A DNA stretch of 64,000 nucleotides from Daphnia carinata (lineage: Eukaryota > Arthropoda > Branchiopoda > Diplostraca > Daphniidae): positions 5,508,017 through 5,572,016 of the forward strand of contig NC_081339.1 in assembly GCF_022539665.2 (NCBI RefSeq), read 5' to 3'. Within the stretch, counting starts at the first letter, position 1; every line of letters begins with the position of its first letter. Under the pieces are notes generated by a model, which saw only the letters and a program-made list of their open reading frames with translations, had not been told where the DNA came from and ran no database searches. The position numbers and the translations under genes are program-made. Below are positions 33,511 through 44,815 of the stretch, piece after piece.

Positions 33511-34509
33511 TCATGTCGAAATAAATTCAGCCATTCTTTTAGCCGTGATTGGGCAATTCTCTTCCGCCAGAATGGCGTACAATTGACGTGTTCCCATTCG
33601 AACAGGTTCGTTGGATGAGAGGAAGTTCCACAAATGAACGCCGTAACTTGAATTAATCATATTAAGCGACTGATCAGACGCATCCTCGAAATACAAATGC
33701 CAAAAGGGTGGACCGATGGGGCAGAAATGTTTGTAAGACAAAAGACAGACATCAGGGCACTTCCCAAGGCCGGTTCCATTGCTACACAATCGAACGTAGA
33801 CATCCGTCAGCGCCGTGGGTCCATGTAAATAATAATCTTCTGGATCATATCCTTTCGATAAATAATCAATGAGTTCTTTAACGAGTCTGTGCTTAGCTTC
33901 AAAATGCATAACGCCGTTGTTCAATTGCCGCCCGTCGATGCCTTCTACCAGTACAACATTGTGCAGCAGCTTCTCGTCTAATGGCTTTAAAACAACATAG
34001 TCCAGGTCCATGTAAAGGCCGCCATGTCTATACATGGAGACGAGTCGGATGTAGTCAGAGAGATGGGCCGTCCGAAATCGGCTCTGTCGCCATTCGCCGT
34101 TTTCGTACCACGACTGCAAGGCAGAGCCTTTAAAAAATTGGTCGTTGTTGATCAAAACAACATTGACGTTAGAATAATGATTATTTAGAATGTCCATCCA
34201 TGGGCCGTTGGTTCCTGAAACGTCCAGAGATTTGGCAGACATGAATAGCTGGACAGGTCTGGTAGGATTGTGTTTGGCTACCGATTCGATTGTGCAGCAC
34301 TGTTTGAAATTGAGACTTCCACGGCCACTCGTTTCGTGAAAAAAAATGCGTCTGCTGTCCATTGCGACATCTTTGTTTTGATGACGAAGCGGTGGAATAA
34401 TGAAATTGAGATAACACAATGTAACAAATGCAATACAAATAATGGTGATTATCTTTGTGGCATTTACAAATTTGTATTTCAACCGAAATTTGACGGGAAT
34501 GGTTGGCAT
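33511..34509 (-). CDS. GT32 glycosyltransferase, A4GALT-like, copy 3
   Basis: A single exon. The first ATG in frame is at 34509 (MPTIPVKFRLKYK), giving 332 residues; the open frame continues upstream only through non-ATG codons. The anchor is at about residues 18-37 (IITIICIAFVTLCYLNFII). The catalytic domain has SRRIFFHETSGRGSLNFKQCC, a DXD motif in GGLYMDLDYVVLKPL, YLHGPTAL, and the Gb3-synthase C-terminal region SYGVHLW...ENCPITAKRMAEF. It is more diverged from copies 1 and 2 than these are from each other. It lies in the same orientation as copy 4 directly upstream. A GlcNAc or Gal transferase onto glycolipid or glycoprotein ends is expected; specificity is unknown. Confidence 0.85.
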   Translation of the reverse strand: MPTIPVKFRLKYKFVNATKIITIICIAFVTLCYLNFIIPPLRHQNKDVAMDSRRIFFHETSGRGSLNFKQCCTIESVAKHNPTRPVQLFMSAKSLDVSGTNGPWMDILNNHYSNVNVVLINNDQFFKGSALQSWYENGEWRQSRFRTAHLSDYIRLVSMYRHGGLYMDLDYVVLKPLDEKLLHNVVLVEGIDGRQLNNGVMHFEAKHRLVKELIDYLSKGYDPEDYYLHGPTALTDVYVRLCSNGTGLGKCPDVCLLSYKHFCPIGPPFWHLYFEDASDQSLNMINSSYGVHLWNFLSSNEPVRMGTRQLYAILAEENCPITAKRMAEFIST

Positions 34510-34646
34510 GATGAATAACAACCGACTACTGGATACAATACATGACAGCAGTTGGACGGTGGTTAGTTGCTATGAAACTGTAAGAGCCTCGAGCAAAATC
34601 AGCTGTAAATGAAGCCCTTCTAGCGGATTGTTGCCAAGGTCAAGAA

Positions 34647-35897
34647 TTAATTTTGAAATTCAGAGGCCCTGGCCACTGATATTGGACAATGGATTTGCGC
34701 CAGGGCACCGAAAACGCTAGGGTTATTTGAGAGGTCTGCAGGATTATTTCCGACGGACTTCCACGTATGAACGCCATAGCTGTTTTTCAGTTTAGTTAAA
34801 ACGCCCGATCCCTTTAAAGACTTGGCCCTCCAATTGTTCACCTTTTCAGCGAACATCTTCCCAAAGGGCAAAAAGAAATTAGATGGCAGCAGGTGGATGT
34901 CTTTGCAAGTGTTGGATTCCGGATTGCCTCGTACTAATGCGCACGAGGAATGCATCAACGAACCAACAGCCTGAGATCCGTGAAACCCTAAATCAAGAGG
35001 GTCGTATTCTTCAGCTAGCAATCGCATCATTCCCGTAGCTAACCAATGGCCCACTTCCAGATGCATCACACTACTACTTACGGCTTTCATGGCGACACCG
35101 TCGTAAGACAAGAAATTACGAAATTTATCACCTTGAAAAGGTCTCAAGGTTAACACGTCCATGTCCAAATACAAACCACCTCCTTTGTGCATAGTAAGAA
35201 ACCGAATGTAATCAGAGAAGTGAACTGTTTCATGTTCAGTTTTACGCCATTTGCCAGCATTATACCAACTCTGCAACGGTGTTCCAGCGAAGTAATAATC
35301 TTCGTTGAGTAAAATAGCCTCGATGTTCGGGTAGTTGGAAAGAATATCTAACCATAGAGGTTTATGGAAAAAGTCCGATGGATGACTTGACAAATGTTCA
35401 TGACAAGAGATGAATAGCGGTCGAAGAAAGAGTTGAACAGGTCGATCGGGATTGTTTTTAGCAGCCGATTCCACAGCGCAACACTGGCGGAAATTGAGTT
35501 CGTTGGTACCGCTCGTTTCGTGAAAAAATATACGTTGATCCGTCAATCCTTTCTGTGATGTACTGTTGAAAGTTTTCCATTCGCTGGCACGTACATCCTT
35601 TTGCATTATTAGGCCATCGGCTATTGGTGGATCAACAGCCAACTTGCTGTTGACGCAAAGAATTTTAGCGGTGTGAGAAATTTGCGTGATCGCACTTTGG
35701 TCCTTCGCGGTGGAGAATAGTAAAACAAGGAGTGGCATGGGGAGTAGACAGACGACCATTTTTGTTAATCTTCTGGATGTCACCCTGCCAGTTGAATTTT
35801 GTTGGTTATCTGCTAGCGAAGTGGGATCACCTCCATTACAATTCAGATGTCCGACATTACGCTTAACGAAACGCCAAAATCTAACTTTAATACTCAT
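34647..35897 (-). CDS. GT32 glycosyltransferase, A4GALT-like, copy 4 (long stem)
   Basis: A single exon, 416 residues, starting at ATG 35897. The N-terminal cytoplasmic part is unusually long, with the anchor at about residues 47-62. A stem of some 65 residues precedes the catalytic domain. Motifs: QRIFFHETSGTNELNFRQCC, DXD in GGGLYLDMDVLTLRPF (DMD rather than DLD), HGSQAVGSLM, SYGVHTW, and HCPISVARASEF at the end. Compared with copy 3 it has an insertion after PVQLFLRPL. It sits about 140 bases upstream of copy 3 on the same strand, so the two arose by tandem duplication that is now old. An in-frame upstream exon is possible but not needed. Confidence 0.85.
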   Translation of the reverse strand: MSIKVRFWRFVKRNVGHLNCNGGDPTSLADNQQNSTGRVTSRRLTKMVVCLLPMPLLVLLFSTAKDQSAITQISHTAKILCVNSKLAVDPPIADGLIMQKDVRASEWKTFNSTSQKGLTDQRIFFHETSGTNELNFRQCCAVESAAKNNPDRPVQLFLRPLFISCHEHLSSHPSDFFHKPLWLDILSNYPNIEAILLNEDYYFAGTPLQSWYNAGKWRKTEHETVHFSDYIRFLTMHKGGGLYLDMDVLTLRPFQGDKFRNFLSYDGVAMKAVSSSVMHLEVGHWLATGMMRLLAEEYDPLDLGFHGSQAVGSLMHSSCALVRGNPESNTCKDIHLLPSNFFLPFGKMFAEKVNNWRAKSLKGSGVLTKLKNSYGVHTWKSVGNNPADLSNNPSVFGALAQIHCPISVARASEFQN

Positions 35898-36175
35898 GGT
35901 GCTCTACCAGGTGCGGAACTATCTTAGATTCTTTGGTCTGATGGAAAACTACTGTTCACGGGGAAAAAAAGGTAAGTAGATATGTGGATATTAAGGTTGC
36001 AGAGCATAAAAACGCCGCCAGGGTGCAAGTGATATCACGGGATTGGCCGGTCGATTTGGTAGTTGCCACAGGCCAAAAATCGCAATAGAAAAATTGATGA
36101 AAATAACGGAAAATCGACAGAACGAACACCAATTTCAAAATGTTACACTTTTCAATGAGTAAAGAAAATCTGGCC

Positions 36176-37505
36176 TTAGTCCAAGTTCACAGGCTGTTGG
36201 AGACTGCTCAACCGGCGATAGGTGACGAGATAATCGTATTCCACAAGTTGTTCATCTTTAACCGGATGAAATGAAATCGTTTCATTGGAGCAACAGTCTG
36301 ATCCCTTAAAAATAAAATAAAATCTGTTATCAAAAATATATCTCGTGCTGCTAGAAAAAAAATGTACTGGTTTCGATTGAAAAAAAGCCCGAAGTGTTGC
36401 TTGATAATCCCAAGGCCTGTACAGGTTATGAAGGCTTAATTGCAGAAACCTTTGGGAACCGTTTGGATCGCGAGTATCGCCAAAGAGAACGTCCAATATC
36501 TCTAAACACATAGCTTATTGACAAAACATTGAATCAACCTCTACTGTAAAACGTTTAATACGAAATGACCCTTTACCAAGGTAAGAATCTTCTTCGCCAT
36601 TAGGGCCGGGAATGCAAATGTCAAATTGTTTGTTGTAGACGTTCTCGATGAAAAGCCGAACCGTCTCCCTGGTCATCGCATATCCTGTTTTCAGATTAGA
36701 AAAAAAACTTCTGAACAGAAGCATGAAAGATAAAAGAATACCTGCTCCACCACCAAAATAGCCTTTGAGAAGTCGATTGTGAGCGAATTGTGAACCAAGA
36801 AAATGACGCATCGAAGAATCGTATGACGAAAGAAAGCGTCTCAAATTGTCCACGACAACATACCTGATGAACGAACAAGCATTCTTCATGATTATACGAT
36901 TCGAAAATTACTTATTACTCACGTATCGTCGTCAGCTTTGAAAAACCAATCAGCGTCATTCAGATGGTGATCGTAAATGTATTTTAAACCTTCATACGTC
37001 TTTCCCCACAAAGTGTTGTAGGAATCTTCTACTGGTAGGCCAATCGAAGGTATTGTAGGATCTTTATACGTTACCACACAAAAGTAAATTGAACAATTTC
37101 AGTGCGACTTGGCTAATGAGCTAATACGTACCTGCTTTTGAGCTCATAAGCAGCAACGTATCACATTGTTTGCCCCATGTCTTCTGAATCAGTTGGGCTC
37201 TGCTCTTGCTATTTGTCGATATGGGGACCCAACACAGGATGCGAATGGGCAAACTCGAACCGATTTCTAATGCTTTTAAATTGAAGGTCAAAGATAAATG
37301 TTTAGATAAAAAAAATTGAGATATAAAACTTAGCCTCACTATTGGAAGGACCGGAATGTTGAGCATCAGAATATGCTGTAGAGTTTGCCGCTCGAAAATG
37401 TCCGCCAAAAGAGTAGCAGCCAAGCATCAGGGTCACTAGCCACCAACAGCGTGAACAAAGTAGATTCGAGTTACGTAAAAATCGCGGCAGGTTAGTTCGC
37501 CGCAT
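36176..37505 (-). CDS. C1GALT1-like core 1 beta-1,3-galactosyltransferase (GT31)
   Basis: Seven minus-strand exons: 37505-37340, 37272-37132, 37061-36923, 36863-36742, 36684-36577, 36513-36368 and 36304-36176. All phases agree; 316 residues. It has a membrane anchor (about 20-35), [52 protein letters not shown] (the DDD metal site), [30 protein letters not shown] and [15 protein letters not shown]. This order is that of animal C1GALT1. The usual CLG/ALG...MEIM segment reads [12 protein letters not shown] here. The enzyme adds Gal beta-1,3 to GalNAc-Ser/Thr, making core 1 (T antigen) of mucin-type O-glycans. Its 5' flank holds a possible leader exon near 37630. Confidence 0.85.
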
Positions 37506-38568
37506 TTTAATCAGCTGAATTCCGATTAAACCATTTCCAAGACAGATACCTTTGAGGGAATAAAATTCAGAGTCGTACAACTGAGATAAAACTCTACAAG
37601 TCAATCTACTAGGAAAAAATTCACCTGATCTGGAGGGCAGTTATTGCTGGCAGCAGTTGAATCTCCATCGGCTAAGAAAAAATCAAAAGAATGCCTTTTA
37701 TTTGTAATCTAATTACACGTTGCATGAGCGATGAAAAAGACGTGTGCAATTGGAAACGCGCAAGGACGAAGTGGGCCTGCTTGCTGTGCTGCAGGCAATA
37801 ACTCACCACACAAAATATCCAAAGGGTGGGCAACAAAAGAAAATGGAGGGAAAATGGAAATCGGTGGAGAAGGAGGGGAACGTATTTATCGTGCCCTTCC
37901 TCTTGTTGAAAGCACGAAAGTAGGAAAGTTCGAGATTGCCAACCTTCGAACAAAATTTTTACATTGCGCGTGTCTGAACAAGATTTTTTCGCCCTTGAAG
38001 CCTTCGATCCCATCAGGTCCGTTGCTGATTTTACTGTAAAACATCGAAAACAATATGTATGGAATATTACTTGAGCTCATTTTGAGTGTGGGAACACAAA
38101 TTTTGCCCTTAAAAACAAACAAAAAGCACCTATACCCCATTTCTATGCAAATGTGAGTAAAATGGAGGGAGGGAATAGTTGCACAAGTAACGCTAGGACT
38201 TCATTGTTGCGAGTGCTGTTGCCTCGATGCTGGGGGTTTGGGAAAAACGCGCGGCAAAATGTGGGAAGTGGTAGAGGACGGGTATGATATTTGCATTTTC
38301 ATCGTACCCTTCCCCCTTGCATGGGACGCAAAAACTTACCTACGAATTACTTATGCAGATTAGTCACAATTTTTATATTGAAAAAAAAAACAACTAAACA
38401 GCCAGTTTGTACGGATAGCTCATTAGAATATGGTAATTATACAAAAACTGTGGGATTTCGTCTATCTGTCAATCAAATTTTTCAGATTTTTTTTGTATTT
38501 CAATCTTAAAATTTTCCCAAACAAAAGAAAGCTTTAATTTGATTACAATAAGCTAAGACTTGAAACTC
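37506..38568. other. Intergenic stretch with no gene seen
   Basis: Upstream region of the C1GALT1-like gene and 3' flank of the Star-like gene. Open frames on both strands are short and not protein-like. Confidence 0.4.
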
Positions 38569-39843
38569 TCACCCTCGTTTAACGAATACCAGGTCATAAA
38601 ATCCTTGTCCTTTCATCAGTTCTTTGTTGTCGTATCCATTGGCCATCATGTGATTGGCTACTTGATTCAGCACTGTTTGGTTTTGCGACGTAATCTCAAC
38701 CGTTAAGGTCTGGTGCAATAAGACAGAGAAAGCTCAGAAAAAATGAATGAAAATATAAGCAAATAATTGGATTCACCTTAACATCGACAAGATGCCAGGG
38801 CACATTGGCCAGAACTTGACTTTCGGCGCCTTCGACGTCCAAGCTAAAATAGTCGACTTGGGTCCGTCCGACCGCCAACAGAATCGAGTAGAAAGGGAAA
38901 CACTGGACGTCGATTAGTCCAATGCCGTACTTTTTTAGTCTTTCGGCCTCTAGCTTCATTTGCTTTTCATTATCTTGTCGGTATATTTTTCCTGCTTGGT
39001 AGTCGGACTCGAAAGAGACCTTTACACGAATACGTCAGATTTCCTTAATGGTTATGGGAGATACGTTTAATTATTGAACAGGCAAGACGACTTACTTTGG
39101 TAGGAAAGGGCTCCGTAGAAAGGCAAACGGGTAAAGCCCAGGCATGGCGTCGTTTGGATAGCAATTTGCCAAAGGATTTTCGGTCTGGCTCGATGAGGAT
39201 TCCATTCCATTTGAGTTGACGCTCCATGAAAAGTGAATTACTACCTTCTTCCCCATCAAAAGCTCCGCACTCGACAAAGAATCCTCCAATCTTTTCAACA
39301 TCGTATTGTTTGACAGTGTTATAAACTTTGAAAAACGTGATTTGATTTCAGGAAGGGGTGATAACTATGAGCGTATACTTGATTGTGGAGGTGAGCTAGA
39401 ACTACTTTGGATTGACCAGACGACGGATCTGCCACCAACGGACGAGACAGATTGAGAGAAACATCTGGTAATGATGGCTGGTACAAGTATCGACTCCGGA
39501 TCAGTTTAATGACACACGGATGATCCTGTTGCAGCCGATTAGCGTTGACGTATTCTATAATCATTTGATCACCATTTACTAGGCAACTGTAGTTCAATGC
39601 CTTGTTTAAACGTAAAATGAACATACCTGTTGTGCATTCTAGACCAGGTGGTGGAACTAAAGTCGACCACTCTTTGCCGTAAGTCTCCCACATTAAATTA
39701 TATAGCTCACTCTTACACGTCAGATTAAAATAGGGACAATGACGAGGATATGGATACATTAGAAGCAAAGTGACAATTGCTAAGAGAATGATAACTGCAT
39801 TTCTCCGTTTGGTTCTCAAACGCCACATCACTTTGAATTTCAT
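38569..39843 (-). CDS. Star-like protein with FkbM-type methyltransferase domain, copy 1
   Basis: Minus-strand exons 39843-39627, 39554-39379, 39290-39096, 39019-38777 and 38709-38569 give 323 residues. The third exon could instead start a little upstream (acceptor near 39330), but that breaks phase. It has an anchor at about residues 15-32, a stem, then a domain with FFVECGAFDGEEGSNSLFME (motif I-like), LKWNGILIEPDRKSF, VQCFPFYSILLAVG, VDYFSLDVEGAESQVL and a C-terminal GFYDLVFVKRG. This is the Methyltransf_21 fold of Drosophila Star-related proteins. Star is an export factor for EGF ligands; others may be true methyltransferases. The role here is not fixed. The gene is divergent with the SGNH gene at 40207; its paralog is at 43235. 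Confidence 0.75.
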
Positions 39844-40206
39844 TTTCGTTCTACCCTTCTTTTGTTTTGGTGGAGCGGATTACTTTTAAGCGTTACCACC
39901 CAACAAACAGACCTCTAAGGCAGGCCTTCCTAAGATCTGCCCGATGTTCTCTCTATACAGCCGGCTGTAACACAAAGCCATGAGCTTTTCTTCTCTTTGC
40001 GTGAAGTGAAGTCAATATGCCCCTTGAGCGTTCAATGTTGTGGCAACTCTGACCTGATAACTAGAGGCTATGTAACCAGAAATGGAAAGCAAACTATTTC
40101 TCTGCATCCACAATTCAGCCTTGATTGAATCAACACAGACAATGTCATACCTATTCAATTTCTGATGTGAATCTTTTTCCTTTTTTTTTTAATCGACAGA
40201 TCAACA
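39844..40206. promoter_or_regulatory. Shared upstream region of two divergent genes
   Basis: 363 bases between the start codons of the Star-like gene (minus) and the SGNH gene (plus). No TATA box is evident and no exon is recognised. Confidence 0.4.
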
Positions 40207-41420
40207 ATGGCAATGCTCAGGAAAGAAGCTTTAATGGCCAAAAGGAAAACATTGTTGGCTATTTTTTTAGCGACCGCGTTCGTGTTGATGTTGTACGTAA
40301 ACCCTGGAGAACAACGAAAAAGTCTTCGCTTGTGTTCGAGGAGCATGCTGGACGGAAATCAATACACCAAGGAAACAAACGGAAATTTCCTGAGTGTCAA
40401 TCAACATAGACCTTGTGTGCTTCGTCAGTACAGCATCGAAGATACTGCATCGTGTTTAGATTGGCTCTCGTCGTCCATCAAAAACGATCCATCAGCTGAT
40501 GCAAAGTCACGGGGTAAATTCCACATTGCTTTTGCTGGTGATTCGAGAATCCGCATTCAATATCTCAGTTTCCTCAAGGTACGTAATCAAGATTGACGTG
40601 AAAAATCGATCGTTATAACGTCCATTGTTTTGCCAGTTGATTCCGGACTACGACCGAGACTCGGAAATGGATCCAACTGCCAAACATAAAGACGCAGATG
40701 TGGTCAGTCCCTTGTTTGGTGATTTGCTGATCAGTTTCCGCTGGCGTCCGCTTATCGCCGGTAAAGTGGTTGAGGATTTGATCCACTGGATCGATATTCT
40801 TGACAATGGCATTAAGCAAAGAAAGAATAGCAGCGATTACCCTCCCGATGTCCTTGTCATCGGTATGGCTTCGTGGGACATGCTGCAACAAGAAGGTGAC
40901 GATCATATTTGGTATCAGAAAGGGGTGCAAGGATTGGTTCCATTGCTCCAGAAGCTAATGCTCCATAGCAAAGACTTAGTACTTACAAACAATGGCAAAT
41001 CGAGGGATGTGCGTCATCGCAAAATCATTTGGTTAAACCAGTACACGACATTTGATTTCTTCGCCGACAACGCTGGAGCAAATCGCGTCATATACAAAGA
41101 GAAACTGCAACATTACAATCAAATTGCTCGGCAAATTTTCAGGTATAACTTCAGATATAAATTATGTGGAATGGGATTTGGATTAACTGTGATTGATAAA
41201 CAGGGGCAGCGGCATAACAGTGTGGGATTCCGGTGATGCGATTGCTGAAGAGGCCGTTCGTGCATGCAAATTGCATCATCGCTACGAACGCGTCAAAGAC
41301 TTTATGAGCGTGGCCTATATCAATTGCAAAGATTACATTCACGCTGGCTACATTGCATTGCAACAAATGACTCAACTCCTCTACAATGACGTGTGCAATA
41401 ATCAACCTGATGAATTTTAA
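40207..41420 (+). CDS. Membrane-anchored SGNH protein like the catalytic domain of CASD1, copy 1
   Basis: Exons 40207-40578, 40637-41142 and 41204-41420, in phase; 364 residues. It has a membrane anchor (about 14-30) and then an SGNH-hydrolase-like domain. The nucleophile block is FHIAFAGDSRIRIQYLSFLK. Later blocks are DVLVIGMASWDML, KIIWLNQYTTF, ITVWDSGDAIAEE, and a final D-x-x-H in CKDYIHAGY, which would supply the Asp/His of the triad. The plan matches the N-terminal part of CASD1, the sialic acid O-acetyltransferase, but the large multi-span acyltransferase part is absent. An esterase or acyltransferase acting on glycans in the Golgi is possible. NXPE/PC-esterase proteins share this fold. 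It converges on the fucosyltransferase at 41481. Confidence 0.7.
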
Positions 41421-41480
41421 ACGCCTCTTGTTGAATGAAATTATTTATTAATCGAAAACTAGAGCCAGATTGATGATTAA

Positions 41481-42803
41481 CTATGAAAATGATTGATTTT
41501 TTAGCGAGGATGCGGGAACACAAGGGACATCATCGAACCACCATTTACCAATATCATCGTAGCTTTCTGAAGATTGGCTGTCGATTGGCTCGTTTAGTTT
41601 TGCGCAAAGGGCACACCATCCATCAAAAGGCCTTCGATCCACCAGCCAATCTTTCTTCCATTCGAAATACCGCGCGTAGAGGTTAGGATTTTCGTCCAGT
41701 AAAATTAGATAGTCTGCCAGGGCTTTTGGTGATTGGAAATCCGCGGCGTGGATAAATGAATTGGATGGAGCGTAGGCGGAATAATCCGCCCCACCGTAAA
41801 CGATGGGAACAGCGCCCACCTGGAGGGCCCGATAGAATTTCTCGGTGACGTAATCAGGACAGAGGGAGTTTTCTGCTGCGATGTAGAATTTGTAGTCGGC
41901 AAGAATGCTGTCGCATTCCAAGCTGTTCCAAGGCACGCAATTGAGGCCTTTGCTTCCGCATTCCCCGTACACGTCGATGGAGGGGAAGAAATCAAACAGC
42001 CGGCGAAAGAAAGTCTCACGACGACTCGCAGTCTTGCATTTCGAGACGAACCAAGCGATTTTCTTCGTCTTATTGCTCTTGCTGCTATTTTGCGTAATGT
42101 TAGTCATCATCGTTTGCAGGAATCTTCCTGGGTTTGGTGGCAGCAATCCAGGAGGCAAAGGAACTGGTAGAGTATCAATGCTTGTTGAATTCTTTCGCCT
42201 TAAAACACCGTAAGGTTCAGGTGAGTAGATGTCAGAATCTCGACGATACGTCATCGTCCAGTTGAAGAATCCTTTCGGTGTTGGCGACTGGAAAACCGGA
42301 TACAACCTGCCGGATGATTCGGCTTCGTAAAACAGGAAGACATAACGTTGATGTGGCATCCTGTGCCTTGGCGTGTCGTTAACTGGGTCGTAATTGATGG
42401 GGTGGAAGATGATTGCATCACTTTCGTTTAATGAATTTCTATCGTTCGTTGTCACGCAGTTGGTGATCCGGCAACCTGCACGTACGAAAGGCTCCCGACC
42501 CATTCCGAACTTGAAATCTTTCCAGTCGAAGAAACTCGTCCAAAACAAGATTCGTTTGAATTGTTTACTTGCTGGTGAAGCGTCTTGCAGCAGCTGATTA
42601 GAAATTTCATTGCGATGTCGAATATTGACGTTGATTGGTGTGGCACTTTTCACATTGTGAATCGGTGTGATATAGTACGACAAAATGAAGATGAATGCGA
42701 ATAGGCAAACTGGCGTGGCTATTTTCCATAGGACTCTAGTTCGGAGCTGACGACGGACGAGGCAAATGGCAACTAGACATTTTTTACTGATGAAATTTCT
42801 CAT
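41481..42803 (-). CDS. GT10 alpha-1,3-fucosyltransferase, copy 2
   Basis: One coding exon, 440 residues from ATG 42803 (MRNFISKKC). The frame stays open upstream, but the apparent GTG start there is part of a splice donor (AAGGTGAGC). The acceptor GTTTCAG lies just before TCAAAATG, so a leader intron of about 55 bases is the better reading. The anchor is at about residues 25-45. GT10 signatures: FNWTMTYRRDSDI, KIAWFVSKCKTASRRETFFRR, DYKFYIAAENSLCPDYVTEKFYR, VPIVYGGADYSAYAPSNSFI and GWCALCAKL. It is a sister of the enzymes at 32144, 46032 and 48501. It faces the SGNH gene tail-to-tail with 60 bases between stops. Golgi fucosyltransferase; acceptor unknown. Confidence 0.9.
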   Translation of the reverse strand: MRNFISKKCLVAICLVRRQLRTRVLWKIATPVCLFAFIFILSYYITPIHNVKSATPINVNIRHRNEISNQLLQDASPASKQFKRILFWTSFFDWKDFKFGMGREPFVRAGCRITNCVTTNDRNSLNESDAIIFHPINYDPVNDTPRHRMPHQRYVFLFYEAESSGRLYPVFQSPTPKGFFNWTMTYRRDSDIYSPEPYGVLRRKNSTSIDTLPVPLPPGLLPPNPGRFLQTMMTNITQNSSKSNKTKKIAWFVSKCKTASRRETFFRRLFDFFPSIDVYGECGSKGLNCVPWNSLECDSILADYKFYIAAENSLCPDYVTEKFYRALQVGAVPIVYGGADYSAYAPSNSFIHAADFQSPKALADYLILLDENPNLYARYFEWKKDWLVDRRPFDGWCALCAKLNEPIDSQSSESYDDIGKWWFDDVPCVPASSLKNQSFS

Positions 42804-42869
42804 TTTGACTGAAACGCCGAGATTGCTATCAAAGAAAATGTTCAAATTTTGGGATATTTTGCTCACCTT

Positions 42870-43234
42870 CCAGTATTCCTCATCCTCAGTTTTTTTTTGT
42901 TACTTTTTTTTTTGTATCGTTTACTTTTCAATTGAAATTTCGATACAGCGCGGCAGCCAACGGAGGTGAATGTTGGAGGAGCAGACTGGATTTGAAGGAG
43001 ATGGCCATCACCCACACAACCTACAGTACGTCCAATCAGGTTTTCAAAAGTCGAAAAAAGGGGAGTTGTCTGTATGTATAGCCAGAAGCAAAAACAGAAA
43101 GAGGAGCCAAAACAAAAACTAGAAACATAGCAAAAGCGAAACCTCTATTGTATTCTCAAATGTTGAATATTACGAATAAAACAAAAACAAACGAAAAAAA
43201 ACTAGCGAGGCAAAATCAAGAGCTATAAAGACAA
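42870..43234. other. Intergenic, upstream of fucosyltransferase copy 2
   Basis: It probably contains the leader exon and promoter of the fucosyltransferase and the 3' flank of the next minus-strand gene. No coding signature is seen. Confidence 0.4.
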
Positions 43235-44438
43235 CTAAGTTTTGTCAAATGAGATATGACGTGCCTCTTTGTTTTGAACGAAAATTAAATCATAATAACC
43301 CAATCCTGCCATCAAACCAACTTTCTTATAGTTCTGCTTTTCCATGTATCTGGTAAGAGATTGAACGTCCACTTGTCTCCTCGACGTCACCTCCACCGTT
43401 AATGTCTTGATGTCGACCTTGTGCCACGGAATGCTCATGAGGATTTGAGATTCGCTGCCCTCCACGTCGACGCTGAAATAATCGACTTGCGTTCGGCCGA
43501 CGGCCAACAGGATCGAGTACAAGGGAAAGCATTGAACATTCACTATGTTTTCACTCGTTGTTATTTCCTCCTGATTGGATATTTTGTCACCATAAATTTC
43601 ACCGGCAAGACCATCCTCGTAAAAGGCAACCTGATATCGTTCCAATATTCGATAACGCAACTGAAATAGACTGTATACATAATTACGTAACGCACTTCAG
43701 TTGGGTAAGGCTTCAGGCTGAGGCAGACAGGCAAAGCGTAACATTGTCGTTTACTAGTCAGGATTTGGCCGAAGGACTTGCGATCAGCTTCGATTAGAAC
43801 ACCCTGCCATTTTAGTTGCTTCTCCATGTAGTAAGTGTTGGACAGGGTTTCACCGTCGCCAGCACCACACTCCACGAAGAATCCATCCGTCTGCACGTTG
43901 TCGTCTAGCTTTTGAACGACAGGCCATTTGTTAAACAAATCAAACAAAAAATAAAGCATACCTTGTTGTTTAGATACGGCAAAACGATGGAAGACTGCCC
44001 AGCTGAAGGATCACTGACGCCAGCACGTTCGACGAGGGCAGAACCATTGGTCGATGATGGAGAATGCAGATACATGCAACGAATAATGTCAATCACGCAA
44101 GGGTGATCTTGTTGCAGTTGGTGACTATTGACGTAACCTTGTCTGCGGCGTACAAGATTCCAAAGTTAAGAGGGAACGCTGTCACAGGTCGCTGCGTACC
44201 ATCGATCACCTTCGTTGCAGTGATCATCGATGAACGGAGCTTCCGATGGGTCGCTGTTGTTCATCAAGTTGTAGTAACGGTTCTCGGCAGAAGTTGAATT
44301 GCGGTACTGCGGCGGTGGAGCGTTCGCCACTTGATTGTCTCGCTTTTTCATTTTGTAAAAGAGCAGCGAGATGCCAACCAAGATGACGAGGGAAAGAGGA
44401 TACTTGCCACGAACCAGAATCTTCAAATGGCATTTCAT
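43235..44438 (-). CDS. Star-like protein with FkbM-type methyltransferase domain, copy 2
   Basis: Minus-strand exons 44438-44210, 44137-43962, 43908-43696 and 43630-43235 give 337 residues. It has an anchor (about 13-30), a stem with N-glycosylation sites, and the conserved core GYVNSHQLQQDHPCVIDIIR. Next come DPSAGQSSIVLPYL, FFVECGAGDGETLSNTYYME, LKWQGVLIEADRKSF, NVQCFPLYSILLAVG, VDYFSVDVEGSESQIL and LGYYDLIFVQNKE. The first two intron positions and phases equal those of the copy at 38569, but the last intron of that copy (after VDVK) is missing here. The gene is divergent with the METTL24-like gene at 44816. Whether it methylates a glycan, or acts in protein export as Star does, cannot be decided. 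Confidence 0.75.
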
Positions 44439-44815
44439 CTTTCACGGTCAACCATGCATGTAAATCGGACAACAAAAGTGTTTTCGACTGTGTGTTACGT
44501 ATTTCCGAAACTCTCGACTAAATGTGCGGCCGGCTAACCTTCTTCCTACAGTCTTTCTTACAGCAATAGAGAACTCTCAAACGGCTATCGTGAAATCTTA
44601 TTGTACTTACCAACAGGGCGAACTATAGCATAGTTGGTCGTTCGACCGCGTCTCGGTATTCCACTCTGCATTGCGCGCTCAGTGTCCCGATCTCCAAGCC
44701 CCGCCTTTCGTTGTACTGCGACCATCGAAACCGGTTACTGTTACTTCAACATTTTCCCCAACTACACGAATGGTCGAGGCTACAACGCGTTTCTTAACGC
44801 TTTCGTGCCACAACA
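44439..44815. promoter_or_regulatory. Shared upstream region of two methyltransferase-fold genes
   Basis: 377 bases between divergent start codons of a Star-like gene (minus) and a METTL24-like gene (plus). It may drive both together; no TATA box is clear. Confidence 0.4.

Noticed and set aside
42804-42866. Upstream GTG start for fucosyltransferase copy 2
   Set aside because: The GTG is part of a splice donor (AAGGTGAGC), and an acceptor sits just before ATG 42803, so this is a leader intron.
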